From an uncultured Gammaproteobacteria bacterium (GTDB taxonomy: Bacteria; Pseudomonadota; Gammaproteobacteria; HK1): 64,000 bases of DNA. Under the pieces are notes generated by a model. The model was not told where the DNA came from. It was given only the letters and a program-made list of their open reading frames with translations, and made no database searches. Below, piece by piece: positions 17,409 through 26,690 of this stretch. The stretch's first letter is position 1. Each line of letters starts with the position of its first letter. The position numbers were made by a program, and so were the translations under genes. The stretch spans positions 2,595,001 to 2,659,000 of the forward strand of contig OY282353.1 in the NCBI GenBank assembly GCA_958295465.1. Direction: 5' to 3'.

Positions 17409-17774
17409 TCAGGCGGCCCGCGATGAATCGCCGGAGCTGCCGGCGGTCTTCGATTCGTTGCCGCTCTTCGAGCCCGTGGACTTGGAATCGGCAGACTTCG
17501 ATTCGGAGGGCTTCGTGTCGGATTTCGAGTCGCCTGCGCTTTCGGCGGAGTCCGATCCCCCCTTGTCCTTATCCTTGTCCTTGCTCTTGCCCTTGTCGCG
17601 AAAGTCGGTGACGTACCACCCATCGCCCTTGAGATGAAATGCGGCGGCGCTGATCAGCTTCTTGAGTCTGAGCTTCCCGCAGGACGGACACTTGCGCTTC
17701 GGGCCGTCGCTGAACTTCTGGATGAACTCGTGACGCTCACCACACCCTCTGCATTCGTATTCGTAGATCGGCAT
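17409..17774 (-). CDS. FmdB family zinc-ribbon protein
   Basis: Small putative regulatory protein, 121 residues. The N-terminal zinc ribbon MPIYEYECRGCGE...CPSCGK has the usual four Cys. From about residue 70 the tail is almost only Lys, Asp, Ser, Thr and Gly in short repeats (SKDKDKDKGG, SKSADSKSTGSKS). Such tails are common in this family. The ATG at 17774 matches the invariant MPIYEY start. fmdB usually sits next to aspS in gammaproteobacteria. Confidence 0.85.
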   Translation of the reverse strand: MPIYEYECRGCGERHEFIQKFSDGPKRKCPSCGKLRLKKLISAAAFHLKGDGWYVTDFRDKGKSKDKDKDKGGSDSAESAGDSKSDTKPSESKSADSKSTGSKSGNESKTAGSSGDSSRAA

Positions 17775-17861
17775 GCTCACCGCCCCCTTCAGCCACTCCG
17801 CCGGTTTCGCCGAAATAAGGTCGCGTATCGCCGATATCAAGAGAAGCGCGCCGCGTGCCGG

Positions 17862-18794
17862 TCATCTTCGCGACCCTCGCCGGTCGGATCCGTCGGCGAG
17901 CGATCGCAGTCCCATGACCGCCTGCGCGATCACCGCCGAGAGCACGATGCCGCCTCCCGCCAGGGTGAGCAGGGCGGGGACCTCGCCGACGCCGACCCAC
18001 ACCCAGATGGGCGCGAGCACGATCTCCGTCAACGACAGCAGCGCGACCTCGGCGGCGGGAAGGTAGCGCGCCCCCAGGGTGATGAGCACGAACCCGCCCG
18101 CGTACTGGAAGACTCCGAGAAACAGGCAGAGCGCAAGATCGTGGCGAGAGAGGACGAGGCTGTCCGACATCGCCAGTCCGAGCCCCGCCCCGATGAGACC
18201 GGCGAGGCAGATGGAGGGAATCATGTCGCGGTCACCCGCGCGGCGAAGCGTCACGAGCATGATCGCGAAGCCCACCGGGGTGCCGAGCGCGACGATGTTG
18301 CCGAGCAGCCGCCCGCTCTGGATCCCGTTGAAGATCATGATCGAGATGCCGGCGAGCGCGATCGTCATCGTGATCCACGTCGCCGCCCCGACCCGCTCGC
18401 GCAGCACGATCCAGCCCAGAACGGCGGCCATGAACGGGGCGGAGCTGATGAGGAAGAGCGCGTTCGCGACCGTGGTCAGCAACAGTGCGAACACGTAGCA
18501 CGCCGATCCGAGTCCGAGGCTCAGTGCGACGACGAGGCCGGGCCTTCCCACTGCGACGAACGCGCGAACCGTGCGAGCGCGATAGCGGAACGCGACATAG
18601 AGGGCGAGCACGATGGAGAACGCCAAGGAGCGATAGAAGAGGATCTGCCCGCCACTCGCCGTTTCCATGTGACGCAGCGTGATCCCCGCCACGCTGAGCA
18701 CCACCCCCGCGATGAGCACGAGCGCGACGCCGGTCGCATGGCGTCGATGGCGGATACGCGCCGCCGGGGCGTGCGTATCGTTCGATGGAGTCAC
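17862..18794 (-). CDS. DMT superfamily (EamA) transporter
   Basis: Inner-membrane drug/metabolite exporter, 310 residues with about ten hydrophobic segments and two EamA repeats. Internal marks are GGQILFYRSLAFS in helix 2 and VALLSLTEIVLAPIWVWVGVGE in the second repeat. A similar protein is at 32345-33259. Substrate unknown. It diverges from the glutaredoxin gene with about 210 bases between. Confidence 0.85.
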   Translation of the reverse strand: MTPSNDTHAPAARIRHRRHATGVALVLIAGVVLSVAGITLRHMETASGGQILFYRSLAFSIVLALYVAFRYRARTVRAFVAVGRPGLVVALSLGLGSACYVFALLLTTVANALFLISSAPFMAAVLGWIVLRERVGAATWITMTIALAGISIMIFNGIQSGRLLGNIVALGTPVGFAIMLVTLRRAGDRDMIPSICLAGLIGAGLGLAMSDSLVLSRHDLALCLFLGVFQYAGGFVLITLGARYLPAAEVALLSLTEIVLAPIWVWVGVGEVPALLTLAGGGIVLSAVIAQAVMGLRSLADGSDRRGSRR

Positions 18795-19006
18795 CCGGGA
18801 ACGCTCGGCGGAACGTGATTGGCGCGGGCGATGCGTCGGGGCGATTCGATGATCCGTCGCCCGACGACCCTATGCGCGATCGGCAAGAGCAATGCGCAGG
18901 CGAGATCCGCTCGACGCTCGCAGCAGCGTGGGCTCGAATCCGATTGACGCCTTTCGGTGCACGGGCTTACTTTTGCAACATCGGAGACAAGTACCGGAGA
19001 GGTGCG

Positions 19007-19636
19007 ATGACGACGCAAGCGGTGCGGCTGACCCTGTACCGGTGGGCGGGCCGGTGGGGGCCGTTCAGGGTCAACATTCCCTGCGGTGAATGCTCCCTCA
19101 CCGTGGACGTCATCAACGACACCCTCGCCAACGAGCTCGACGGCATCCCGGTCGAGGTCGATGTCCGGGAATGGCTGACCGAGTGGTGGAAACCTCTTCC
19201 GAAAGGCGGCTGGCATGCACCGATCGTGATGGTCGAAAGCAAGGTGGTGAGCCAGGGGCATGCGCTGAACCGCGGAGTCCTCACCGAGGCGATCATCGCC
19301 GCGCACGTGGAGCGCGCCGGGGTGTCCGGCAACCATCTCTACGGCAAGGCGACCTGCCCGCATTGCGCGCGGGCGAAGGGGTATTTCGCCGAAGCCGACA
19401 TCGATTACGTGTATCACGACGTGGTCAAGGACCCGCGCGCCCTCTACGAGATGATCGGCAGGGTCAAGCCCATCGTCGGGCCGAAGACCCCGATCACCGT
19501 TCCCCAGATCTGGATCGACGGAAAGTATATGGGAGGCGCCGACCAGCTCGGCCGGTTCCTGGGGCTGCACGTCGAGCCGAATCCCGAGCGCGGCCAGAAC
19601 TCCATGACCGCGAAGCCGAATCTGGCGAGTTCCTGA
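19007..19636 (+). CDS. Glutaredoxin-domain redox protein
   Basis: 209 residues in two halves. Residues 1-115 contain an IPCGECSLT motif in a possible thioredoxin-like fold. Residues 116-200 are a glutaredoxin with active site CPHC (LYGKATCPHCARAKGYF), the cis-Pro VPQIWIDG, and the GGADQLGRF glutathione-binding end. GGAGAGGTG before the ATG supports the start, though the frame is open upstream. Natural partner unknown. The gene converges on ilvE across a hairpin. Confidence 0.82.
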   Translation: MTTQAVRLTLYRWAGRWGPFRVNIPCGECSLTVDVINDTLANELDGIPVEVDVREWLTEWWKPLPKGGWHAPIVMVESKVVSQGHALNRGVLTEAIIAAHVERAGVSGNHLYGKATCPHCARAKGYFAEADIDYVYHDVVKDPRALYEMIGRVKPIVGPKTPITVPQIWIDGKYMGGADQLGRFLGLHVEPNPERGQNSMTAKPNLASS

Positions 19637-19638
19637 GC

Positions 19639-19670
19639 GTGCCGGGGCGGGCCGCACCGCGGCCCGGCAC
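19639..19670. terminator. GC-rich hairpin between convergent genes
   Basis: An almost perfect palindrome (outer arms GTGCCGGG and CCGGCAC, inner arms GGGCCGC and GCGGCCC) starts 2 bases after the glutaredoxin stop. There is no T-tract, so it would be an atypical terminator. It could serve the glutaredoxin gene or, on the other strand, ilvE, whose stop is 160 bases away. Confidence 0.4.
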
Positions 19671-19829
19671 ATCGCGCATGCTGCCGGATGGCGAAGGACG
19701 ATATGCAATGTCGAAGTGTGCGCGGAGCCGGCCTTCGGCGAGGCGAGACGCGAGGTCCTCGCATGGTTCCGGGAACACCTCCCCACCCGCTTGAGCGGCA
19801 GCCCGGCCAGCGCGTCGTCCGGCTCCGGC

Positions 19830-20936
19830 TCAGCCGCTCACGGAAGCACCGCCCATGCCGGCCGGCGCCACTTCGTGGATCCAGCCGAACGGGTCCGGCC
19901 GCGTTCCGTACTGGATGCCCATCAGCTCATTGAAGAGCCGTTCCGCAAACGGCCCGGTGCCGGCGTTCGCGACGTGGAGGGTCCGGCCCTTGTAGTCGAG
20001 CGAGCCGACCGGGGAGATGACCGCGGCGGTTCCCGCCCCGAACACCTCTTCGAGGCTTCCGTCCGCGTGGGCGTCGAGCACTTCTTCGATGGTGATGGGC
20101 CGTTCCTCCACCGGCACGTCCCATTGCCCGAGCAGTTTCAGCACCGAATCCTTCGTGATGCCGGCGAGGATGGTTTCGCCGACCGGCGGGGTGACCACGG
20201 TCCCTGCGATCTTGAACAGGATGTTCATCGAACCGACTTCCTCGACGTACCGGCGCTCGGCCGCGTCGAGCCAGAGGACCTGGGTGAAGCCACGGGCGAG
20301 TGCCTCCTTCTCCGCCTTGAGGCTCGCCGCGTAGTTCGCAGCCGTCTTGGCCGATCCGAGCCCCCCCGGCCCGGCCCGCGAGTACCGATCGGACACCGTG
20401 ATCCTCACCGGATTGAAGCCCTCGGGGTAATAGGCGCCGACCGGTCCGGTGATCACGAAGAAGAGGGCCTCGTGGGTGGACTTGAGCCCGATGTAGGGTT
20501 CGGTCGCCACCATGGTGGGCCGCACGTACAGGGACGTTCCGTGCGAACGAGGGATCCATTCGTGGTCGAGCTCGAGCAACGCCTCGATCGCCCCGGTGAA
20601 GATGGCAGGGTCGACCTCGGGCAGGTCGAGGCGCACGGCGGAGCGGTTGAAGCGTGCCGCGTTGTCGGCCGCGCGGAACAGGTTCACCGTTCCCTTCCGG
20701 TTCCTGTACGCCTTCAGCCCTTCGAAGATGGTCTGTCCGTAATGCAGGACCAGGGAGGCGGGCGACAGCTCCAGATTGGCGAACGGCTTCACCGCGGGAT
20801 CGTCCCAGCCGCCGTTCGAGGTCCAGCGCATGGTGAACATGTGATCGCTGTAGATCTTCCCGAAGCCGAGTGAGCTTTCGTCTGTCGGCTTCGGTCGCCG
20901 TTGCTCCGGCGGCACCGTCTCGATCCGGAAATCCAT
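19830..20936 (-). CDS. ilvE: Branched-chain amino acid aminotransferase
   Basis: PLP enzyme for the last step of Leu, Ile and Val synthesis, fold type IV, class IIb (longer type). It has 368 residues. Landmarks are YSDHMFTMRW, HYGQTIFEGLKAYR near residue 80, the PLP Lys region (GSAKTAANYAASL) and EVFGAGTAAVISPV near 310. The ATG at 20936 (MDFRIETVP) is preferred over the longer frame for family length. It is monocistronic, with the lactate-racemase-like gene 243 bases past its start. Confidence 0.93.
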   Translation of the reverse strand: MDFRIETVPPEQRRPKPTDESSLGFGKIYSDHMFTMRWTSNGGWDDPAVKPFANLELSPASLVLHYGQTIFEGLKAYRNRKGTVNLFRAADNAARFNRSAVRLDLPEVDPAIFTGAIEALLELDHEWIPRSHGTSLYVRPTMVATEPYIGLKSTHEALFFVITGPVGAYYPEGFNPVRITVSDRYSRAGPGGLGSAKTAANYAASLKAEKEALARGFTQVLWLDAAERRYVEEVGSMNILFKIAGTVVTPPVGETILAGITKDSVLKLLGQWDVPVEERPITIEEVLDAHADGSLEEVFGAGTAAVISPVGSLDYKGRTLHVANAGTGPFAERLFNELMGIQYGTRPDPFGWIHEVAPAGMGGASVSG

Positions 20937-21055
20937 CGTGTGTCGAAGCCCCCGCCCCGATCCTGTGCGGCAAAGACCGGCTGCTCCCATCGGCCGGCCG
21001 GTGAGTGCAATCTAGGGAGCCGCCCGCGGCAAAGTCAAGGACACCGCGCCCGGTC

Positions 21056-21096
21056 CGGCGGTTCCCGCCAACGCCACGACACGCGACATCACGATG
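21056..21096. repeat. Possible half copy of the MITE-like element
   Basis: GGCGGTTCCCGCCAACGCC followed by ACGACACG resembles one end of the 120-bp element (GGCGATTCCCGCCAACGTC...GGACACG). Only this end is recognisable, in the gap upstream of ilvE. Weak evidence. Confidence 0.3.
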
Positions 21097-21233
21097 CGAT
21101 ACCGCGCCGGTTCCGATGGCTGGCGAGGCTCCGCCTCGGACCGACGAGGCATGAACGGGACCACGGGCGAAGTCTCCCCGGAGTGCGGGCGTCTCGCGTA
21201 AATTCGGCTCCATATGTAGAGATGATGGCGCCT

Positions 21234-22637
21234 CTAAGGATTCCGGAGCGCCTGATCGTGCCGGGTCTCCGGGACGTTCTCCCGCTTGGCAGGCATTGCC
21301 GCGCCTGGCCGCACGCCGCCGCGTGCATTCCAAGGCGGCGTCATCGCGAGGGCGCCATCGAAGGCGAGCGGCACGGGTTCGGAGAGGATTTCGATGCGCG
21401 GGTCGGCGCGCGCTTCGTCGAGCAGTGCTTCGGACGCCCACAGCTCGTCGAGGATCGACGTGTTGCGGATCCACGCGAGCCGCAACGACGCCGGATCCTC
21501 CTCGGCGCGAAAATTGAGCAGAATCTGCATCGCCTGCAGCTCGTTTTCCACCAGCATCGGGAGCTTGCTGATCCACAGGCGCTTCGCGGTGAACGCGTTC
21601 ATGTACGTCGAATCGAGATCGACGCCTTCGAGCAGCGAGCGCGGCATGAGGTCGGCGTTGCCGAGCCCGACCGCGTTGCCGTGGGTTCTCCGGGTGAGCC
21701 CGCGCACGTAGATGGCGCCGATCCGGGGTGTGGTGAGCCCCTCCTTCTTCCCGATGACGTTGGTGTCCATGCCCGACCCGCTCACGTCCTTGCCCATCTC
21801 GTCGACCACGAGTGCGTCCAGATCATCGAAGGGAAGCCGCGGGAGGAGTGCATGGGCCCGTTCGAGCAGCGCGCTCTCCGCCTCGATGAGCGCTTCGTAG
21901 CTCCCGACGGGGATACCCTGAACGACAGCGGTCTCCTTGAACGCGTTCTCGACGAGGGCGATGGCTCCGATGAGCCGCGGACGAGCCGATTCGACGACGA
22001 TGCGCGACGCTTCGAGCACGAGCCGCCCCATGCCCGCGCGTAGCGCCTGGTGGTGGATCTTCGATGCGCCGGCCTGCTTGCCCATGCCGATCACGAGCAT
22101 CTTGCAGATACCGCTCTCCACCCGCCCGGTGAAGCCCGTATGTGGCTTGACCCGGTTGACCGCAAGCACGCCGTCGGCCTCGTGGCAGAACCGGTCCTGG
22201 AATACCGGAAAGCCGGTGCCGGTGGTCCCGATCCGCACCACCTCCATGCTCGATTCGATCCGGCACCCGACGTTCTCCTCGGTGATGCCGTTGGTGTCGT
22301 CGAGCACGCGGACCTGCCCTTCGGGCGTCGCGCCGCCGTGGCTGCCCATGGCGGGGATGACGAAGGGCTCGGCCCCGGCCTCGCGCAACGCGCTTGCGCA
22401 TTCGCGCACCACGAGTGCGAGGTTCGCGATCCCCCGGCTCGACCCGGTCACCGCGATGCGCTGGCCCGCCTCGACGCCCGCGAGAATCGGCGCGATCTCG
22501 CGCCGCACCGCGGCCGCGACATCCGGCTCGACAGGGCGGGGGAACCGCTGCCGGAGCTTGAAGACGGCGGGGACGTCGTCCCGGCCGACCCCGGCGTGGG
22601 ATTCATCGAGAAGGAAGCGGGTGGCGTTCGGCATCAT
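21234..22637 (-). CDS. Lactate racemase-like (LarA/DUF2088 type) protein
   Basis: 467 residues, related to the N-terminal domain family of nickel-pincer lactate racemase. Segments include IPAMGSHGGATPEGQ near residue 95, DGVLAVNRVKPHTGFTG near 155 and SGICKMLVIGMGKQAGA near 175, typical of uncharacterised family members. The residues that carry the nickel-pincer cofactor in LarA could not be confirmed, so racemase activity is uncertain. A sugar-acid or hydroxy-acid substrate is possible. The last ~25 residues are not conserved-looking. Confidence 0.75.
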   Translation of the reverse strand: MMPNATRFLLDESHAGVGRDDVPAVFKLRQRFPRPVEPDVAAAVRREIAPILAGVEAGQRIAVTGSSRGIANLALVVRECASALREAGAEPFVIPAMGSHGGATPEGQVRVLDDTNGITEENVGCRIESSMEVVRIGTTGTGFPVFQDRFCHEADGVLAVNRVKPHTGFTGRVESGICKMLVIGMGKQAGASKIHHQALRAGMGRLVLEASRIVVESARPRLIGAIALVENAFKETAVVQGIPVGSYEALIEAESALLERAHALLPRLPFDDLDALVVDEMGKDVSGSGMDTNVIGKKEGLTTPRIGAIYVRGLTRRTHGNAVGLGNADLMPRSLLEGVDLDSTYMNAFTAKRLWISKLPMLVENELQAMQILLNFRAEEDPASLRLAWIRNTSILDELWASEALLDEARADPRIEILSEPVPLAFDGALAMTPPWNARGGVRPGAAMPAKRENVPETRHDQALRNP

Positions 22638-22786
22638 GCTGCCTCCAATCCGTACCGCGGGCGCACGGGCGATTGTTCGCCACCACGCGCGTTCGTTTCA
22701 ACCGAGGCGTGCGCCGTTCTTCATCGTCATCGTGGCGATCCGCGCAGGCAACCGGCTTTTCGGGCGGCTCGCGACGGTAGCACGCC

Positions 22787-22813
22787 TTGATTATTAACCT
22801 TTGACGTTATTAT
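22787..22813 (+). promoter_or_regulatory. Candidate promoter of the HigA-like gene
   Basis: TTGATT (22787-22792) and TATTAT (22808-22813) with 15 bases between, in an AT-rich stretch that stands out here. The start codon is 86 bases further on. Confidence 0.4.
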
Positions 22814-22898
22814 CTCTGGCCGTCGAGGAGGTGACGACCAAGACGGATACTCAAGCACTCTACAGTCTTCACTACACGTTATTTTTGGAGTTACAGAT

Positions 22899-23180
22899 AT
22901 GACCACCGATCCGATTCATCCTGGAGAGCATCTGGCGGAGATCCTCGACGAGCTCGGGATCAGCCAGTACCGCCTGGCGAAGACGATCGGCGTGCCTCCG
23001 CGCCGCATCAACGAGATCGTCCACGGCCGCCGGTCCATCACCGCGGACAGCGCGGTACGGATTGGACGGGCTCTCGGCATGACCCCCGAGCTCCGGATCA
23101 ACCTGCAAGGTCTGTACGATATCGCTCTCGTTCACTCCTCGACCGACATGGGGGGCATCGAGCCGCTTGTTGCCGCGTAG
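22899..23180 (+). CDS. HigA/VapI-like antitoxin, orphan
   Basis: 93-residue XRE-type helix-turn-helix protein (ISQYRLAKTIGVPPRRINEIVHGRRSIT) with the HigA family start (PIHPGEHLAEILDELG) and the tail RINLQGLYDIALV. Family members neutralise a HigB RNase and repress their operon. No HigB-like frame exists in the 260 bases upstream or directly downstream, so it is an orphan or has lost its toxin. TTTTTGGAGT before the ATG is the likely ribosome-binding site. Confidence 0.85.
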   Translation: MTTDPIHPGEHLAEILDELGISQYRLAKTIGVPPRRINEIVHGRRSITADSAVRIGRALGMTPELRINLQGLYDIALVHSSTDMGGIEPLVAA

Positions 23181-23379
23181 CCGGCACCCTTGGCCGGCGC
23201 TCCAGGCGGCTCGACGCGGTGCGATATGAGCTCGAGCCGCAATCGTGACCACCCGCCGGGTGACGCCCTCGACCGGCTCGGCCTTTCCCCGGGGGTCTGC
23301 GCCGTAGATCATGGTGCGACAGCGGCCGGGTTACGCTGCTCCGGCCATATCGAGTCGGCAACCGTCGAGGGAGACCACC

Positions 23380-25425
23380 ATGCCGGACCCGTTCCCGTAC
23401 CTGTTCAGCCCCATCACCGTCGGGCCGTATACCCTCAGGAACCGGATCATGAACACCGGTCATGCCGCGCACTTCCAGACCGGCGACGGCCTTCCGACCC
23501 AGCGCTACGTGGATTACGTCGGCGAGCGTGCGAAGGGCGGCATCGGCATCGCGGTGACCGGGCATACCGTGCCGTACCACGACGGCGATGCAGCGCTCTC
23601 GCTCGCGAGCTACGACGACCGCATCGTACCGATGTACCAGCGGATGGCGGCGGCGACCCATGCGCACGACGTGCCGCTGCTCGCCCAGCTCGGGCATCGC
23701 GGGCGCCGGGTCGCGGACGGGGCGGCGTTTCTCGGGCGGCCGTCCAAGGCGCCTTCGGCGGTGCCGCCGCCCGATTTCTCCGCTCCGCAGCTCGTACCCC
23801 ACGCGATGACCCTCGCCGAGATCGAGGAGACCCTCGATCAGTTCTCGGCCGCGGCGCGACGGACGATGGCGGGGGATCTCGACGGAGTCGAGCTCTCCAT
23901 CGGAATGGACTACCTCTTCCCCAACTTCCTGAGCGCGCAGGCGAACCGCCGGGAGGACCGCTACGGCGGCGCGACCCTCGAAGAGCGGATGACGTTCCTG
24001 TACGAGACGGTGGACGTGGTGCGCGACGCGATCGGGCGCGGGCGCATCCTGGGCATCCGGATGTACGACGATCACGAGGACTACAGCCTGCGGCTCGACG
24101 ACTACAAGCAGGTCGCGCGCCTGCTGGAAGCGCACGGCAAGGTCGATTACTTCAACATGTGGCAGGGCATCGTGCCGAGCCCGCGCAGCGGACGCACCCA
24201 CTGGCCCGCGCACTACTACCCGCCCGGCGCCTTCGCGCACCTGCCGCGCGGCATCAAGGAGTACGTGTCGTTGCCCGTGGTCGGGGCCGGTCGGCTCGAC
24301 TCGCCCGCCGTGGCGGAGCGGTTCATCGCGGAAGGCACCGCGGATCTCGTCGGGATGGCGCGCGCCCTCATCGCCGACCCCCACCTGCCGAACAAGGCCC
24401 GCGAGGGCCGCACCGGCGACATCCGCACCTGCATCGCGTGCACGCAGAGCTGCGTCGGACACGTCTACGTGGGGATGGGCGTGGGGTGCATCTACAACCC
24501 GGTCACCGGGCGCGAAGGCGAGTGGGCGGTGCTGCCGCCGGCCACGGAGCGCTGCAAGGTGGTGGTCGCCGGCGGCGGTCCGGCGGGGATGGAGGCCGCC
24601 CGCATCGCGGCCGAACGCGGACACGAGGTCGTCCTGTTCGAGCGCGAGGCGCGCCTCGGCGGGCAGGTGAACCTCGTGATGCGGACCCCGGCCCGAGACA
24701 ACTTCGAGGAGATCATCCTCTTCTTCGAGCGCCAGCTTGCGAAGCTCGGGGTCGAGGTGCGGCTGCGCACCGAGGCGGGGGCCGGCGACATCCTGGCCGA
24801 GCGCCCGGACGCCGTCGTGGTGGCCACCGGATCCAGCGCGTTCCGCCCCGAGGTCATCGGCAACCACCGGCGCTACGTGCTCACCGCGCGCGAGGTGATT
24901 CAAGGCAATGCCGCGGTCGGGGAGAACGTGCTCGTCGTCGACACCCTCGGCCGTGCCGAAGCTCCCACCGTGGCCGAACTCATCGCGGACATGGGCCGCA
25001 AGGTCGAGATCGTCACCGGCCTCGCCTACGTCGGCTGCGAGATGCCGCCGCCGGCCTGGCACAACCTGATGGAACGCCTGCTCGACAAGGGCGTCACCCT
25101 CACCCCCTTTACCGGCGTATGGGAGATTGAAGACGGCTCGGTCGAGGTCTACAACGTCATCTCCTGGCAGCCGAGGACGATGGAAGGGATCGACACCGTG
25201 GTGCTCGCATCGGGCGGCATCCCCGCCGACGCGCTCGCCGCGGCGCTCTCGGGCAAGGTCGCGGAGATCCACGTGATCGGGGACTGCTACCAGCCGCGTG
25301 ACATCGAGGTCGCGGTGGTGGACGGGCACCGCGCGGGCCGGGCGATCGGGGCTGAAGGCGCTGGCAGCATCGACGATCCCTTCCCGGACGAGGTTTCGAT
25401 CGAAGCCCGAGGCATATCGCGATGA
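23380..25425 (+). CDS. OYE-type NADH:flavin oxidoreductase with FeS and FAD domains
   Basis: 681-residue enzyme of the 2,4-dienoyl-CoA reductase / trimethylamine dehydrogenase / N-methylproline demethylase family. An FMN TIM barrel (about 1-335) is followed by a 4Fe-4S motif C-x2-C-x3-C-x11-C (CIACTQSC...GC, about 352-371), then a FAD/NAD-binding domain starting KVVVAGGGPAGMEAARIA near 394 with a second nucleotide site near 535. The ATG at 23380 is family-like (MPDPFPYLFSPITVG). It overlaps the aldo-keto reductase by ATGA, so the two form an operon. Context with choline and C1 genes favours N-demethylation over fatty-acid metabolism, but this is inference. Confidence 0.88.
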   Translation: MPDPFPYLFSPITVGPYTLRNRIMNTGHAAHFQTGDGLPTQRYVDYVGERAKGGIGIAVTGHTVPYHDGDAALSLASYDDRIVPMYQRMAAATHAHDVPLLAQLGHRGRRVADGAAFLGRPSKAPSAVPPPDFSAPQLVPHAMTLAEIEETLDQFSAAARRTMAGDLDGVELSIGMDYLFPNFLSAQANRREDRYGGATLEERMTFLYETVDVVRDAIGRGRILGIRMYDDHEDYSLRLDDYKQVARLLEAHGKVDYFNMWQGIVPSPRSGRTHWPAHYYPPGAFAHLPRGIKEYVSLPVVGAGRLDSPAVAERFIAEGTADLVGMARALIADPHLPNKAREGRTGDIRTCIACTQSCVGHVYVGMGVGCIYNPVTGREGEWAVLPPATERCKVVVAGGGPAGMEAARIAAERGHEVVLFEREARLGGQVNLVMRTPARDNFEEIILFFERQLAKLGVEVRLRTEAGAGDILAERPDAVVVATGSSAFRPEVIGNHRRYVLTAREVIQGNAAVGENVLVVDTLGRAEAPTVAELIADMGRKVEIVTGLAYVGCEMPPPAWHNLMERLLDKGVTLTPFTGVWEIEDGSVEVYNVISWQPRTMEGIDTVVLASGGIPADALAAALSGKVAEIHVIGDCYQPRDIEVAVVDGHRAGRAIGAEGAGSIDDPFPDEVSIEARGISR

Positions 25426-26387
25426 AATATCGACCCCTGGGACGGACCGGGGTGCAGGTCTCGGAGCTCTGCTTCGGCACGATGCCGTTCGGCAGCGACG
25501 CCGACGAGGAGGCTTCGGCCCGGATGTATGCGGCCGGCTGCGACGCGGGCATCAACTTTTTCGACACCGCCGACACCTACGGCGGCGGCGAGTCGGAGCG
25601 CGTCCTCGGCCGGTTGATGAAGGGGCATCGCGACGAGCTGGTGATCGCGACCAAGTGCTACAACCCCTGGGGCGACGACGTCAACGCCCGGGGAGCGTCA
25701 CGCCGTCACGTCGCGCGGGCGGTGGAGGCGAGCCTCCGGCGGCTCGGCACCGACCGGGTGGACGTGCTGTTCCTCCACCAGTTCGACGCCCGCACCCCCA
25801 TCGACGAGCAGATGCGCGGGCTCGAAGATCTCGTGCGCTCGGGCAAGGTGCTCTACCCCGCCGCCAGCAACTACGCCGCGTGGCAGACGGTGGCGGCGCT
25901 CGCGGCTCAAGAGCGCCACGGCTGGGCCCGGCTCCAGGTGGTCGAGCCGATGTACAACCTCGTCAAGCGCCAGGCGGAGGTGGAGATCCTCCCGATGGCG
26001 CAGGCCCTCGATCTCTCGGTGATCCCCTACAGCCCGACCGGTGGCGGCCTGCTCTCCGGGAAGTACGCCGGCGGGGGCGAGAACCGGGGCCGGCTGCATA
26101 CCAACGAGATGTACACGGCGCGCTACGGCGATGAATGGATGCACGACGTCGCGATGAAGTTCGCGGCGTTCTGCAATGAGCGCGGGTTGCATCCGGTGAG
26201 CGCCGCGGTCGCCTGGGTGGGCGCGCATCCGGCGGTCACCGCCCCGATCGTCGGCGCGCGCAACGTCGAGCAGCTCCGGGCCTCGCTCGACTCGGTGTCC
26301 ATCGACATGACCCCGGAGCTGAGAGCGGAGATCTCCGCCCTCTCGCGCACCCCCCCGCCCGCGACGGACCGATCCGAGGAGATATAG
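25422..26387 (+). CDS. Aldo/keto reductase
   Basis: 321-residue NADPH-dependent TIM-barrel oxidoreductase. The first signature is MKYRPLGRTGVQVSELCFGTM. Catalytic Asp and Tyr are in FFDTADTYGGGESE, the Lys in VIATKCY, and the His in DVLFLHQFD. The C-terminal cofactor region has APIVGARNVEQL. Translation is coupled to the preceding flavoenzyme by a 4-base overlap, so both probably act in one pathway. Substrate unknown. Confidence 0.9.
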   Translation: MKYRPLGRTGVQVSELCFGTMPFGSDADEEASARMYAAGCDAGINFFDTADTYGGGESERVLGRLMKGHRDELVIATKCYNPWGDDVNARGASRRHVARAVEASLRRLGTDRVDVLFLHQFDARTPIDEQMRGLEDLVRSGKVLYPAASNYAAWQTVAALAAQERHGWARLQVVEPMYNLVKRQAEVEILPMAQALDLSVIPYSPTGGGLLSGKYAGGGENRGRLHTNEMYTARYGDEWMHDVAMKFAAFCNERGLHPVSAAVAWVGAHPAVTAPIVGARNVEQLRASLDSVSIDMTPELRAEISALSRTPPPATDRSEEI

Positions 26388-26390
26388 ACA

Positions 26391-26690
26391 TCACGGATTG
26401 ACCTGCCCAGGCCTCGACACACGTGGGTCATGTTTCGGGGTCAGGCGCCTTCGACGCGGAGCCACGACGAATCCGTGGGTGGGTTCGAGGTCGAGGGAGG
26501 GGGTCTCGTCGTCGCGGGTCGACAGTCCCTGCTTCTCGAGGGCGCGGGTGGCGATGGTGCGGAGCAGGCTCTGGAGTTCAGGCTGCACCGGGGCGGAACC
26601 GCGGTGGAAGCGTGGCCGTTCATCTTCGAACGTACAGCCTCCGTCGACGAAGAGCATGTGCAGGCGGACGAAGTGCGAGTCAATGCGAAC
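26391..26690 (-). pseudogene. IS91-family transposase fragment
   Basis: About 100 codons open on the minus strand read like the middle of an IS91/ISCR-type Y2 transposase: HFVRLHMLFVDGGCTF, then RFHRGSAPVQPELQSLLRTI, ATRALEKQGLS. The family has the same pattern (LHMLFLDGVY ... LARRIGRFLERQGLL). Neither the catalytic Tyr pair nor the zinc-binding N-terminus is present, and the end runs into unrelated residues. It fills the gap before the choline-dehydrogenase-like gene and its 3' flank ends within a few bases of that start. Confidence 0.6.

Noticed and set aside
18925-18950. tRNA T-loop-like GCTCGAATCC
   Set aside because: No acceptor stem or anticodon arm could be built around it. No tRNA genes were found in the window.
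19716-19829. Possible acyl-CoA dehydrogenase N-terminal scrap (EARREVLAWFREHLP)
   Set aside because: Only about 15 suggestive residues with no continuation, so coincidence is likely.
22650-22898. HigB toxin gene upstream of the HigA-like gene
   Set aside because: No frame of suitable length or RelE-like residues in the 260 bp available.
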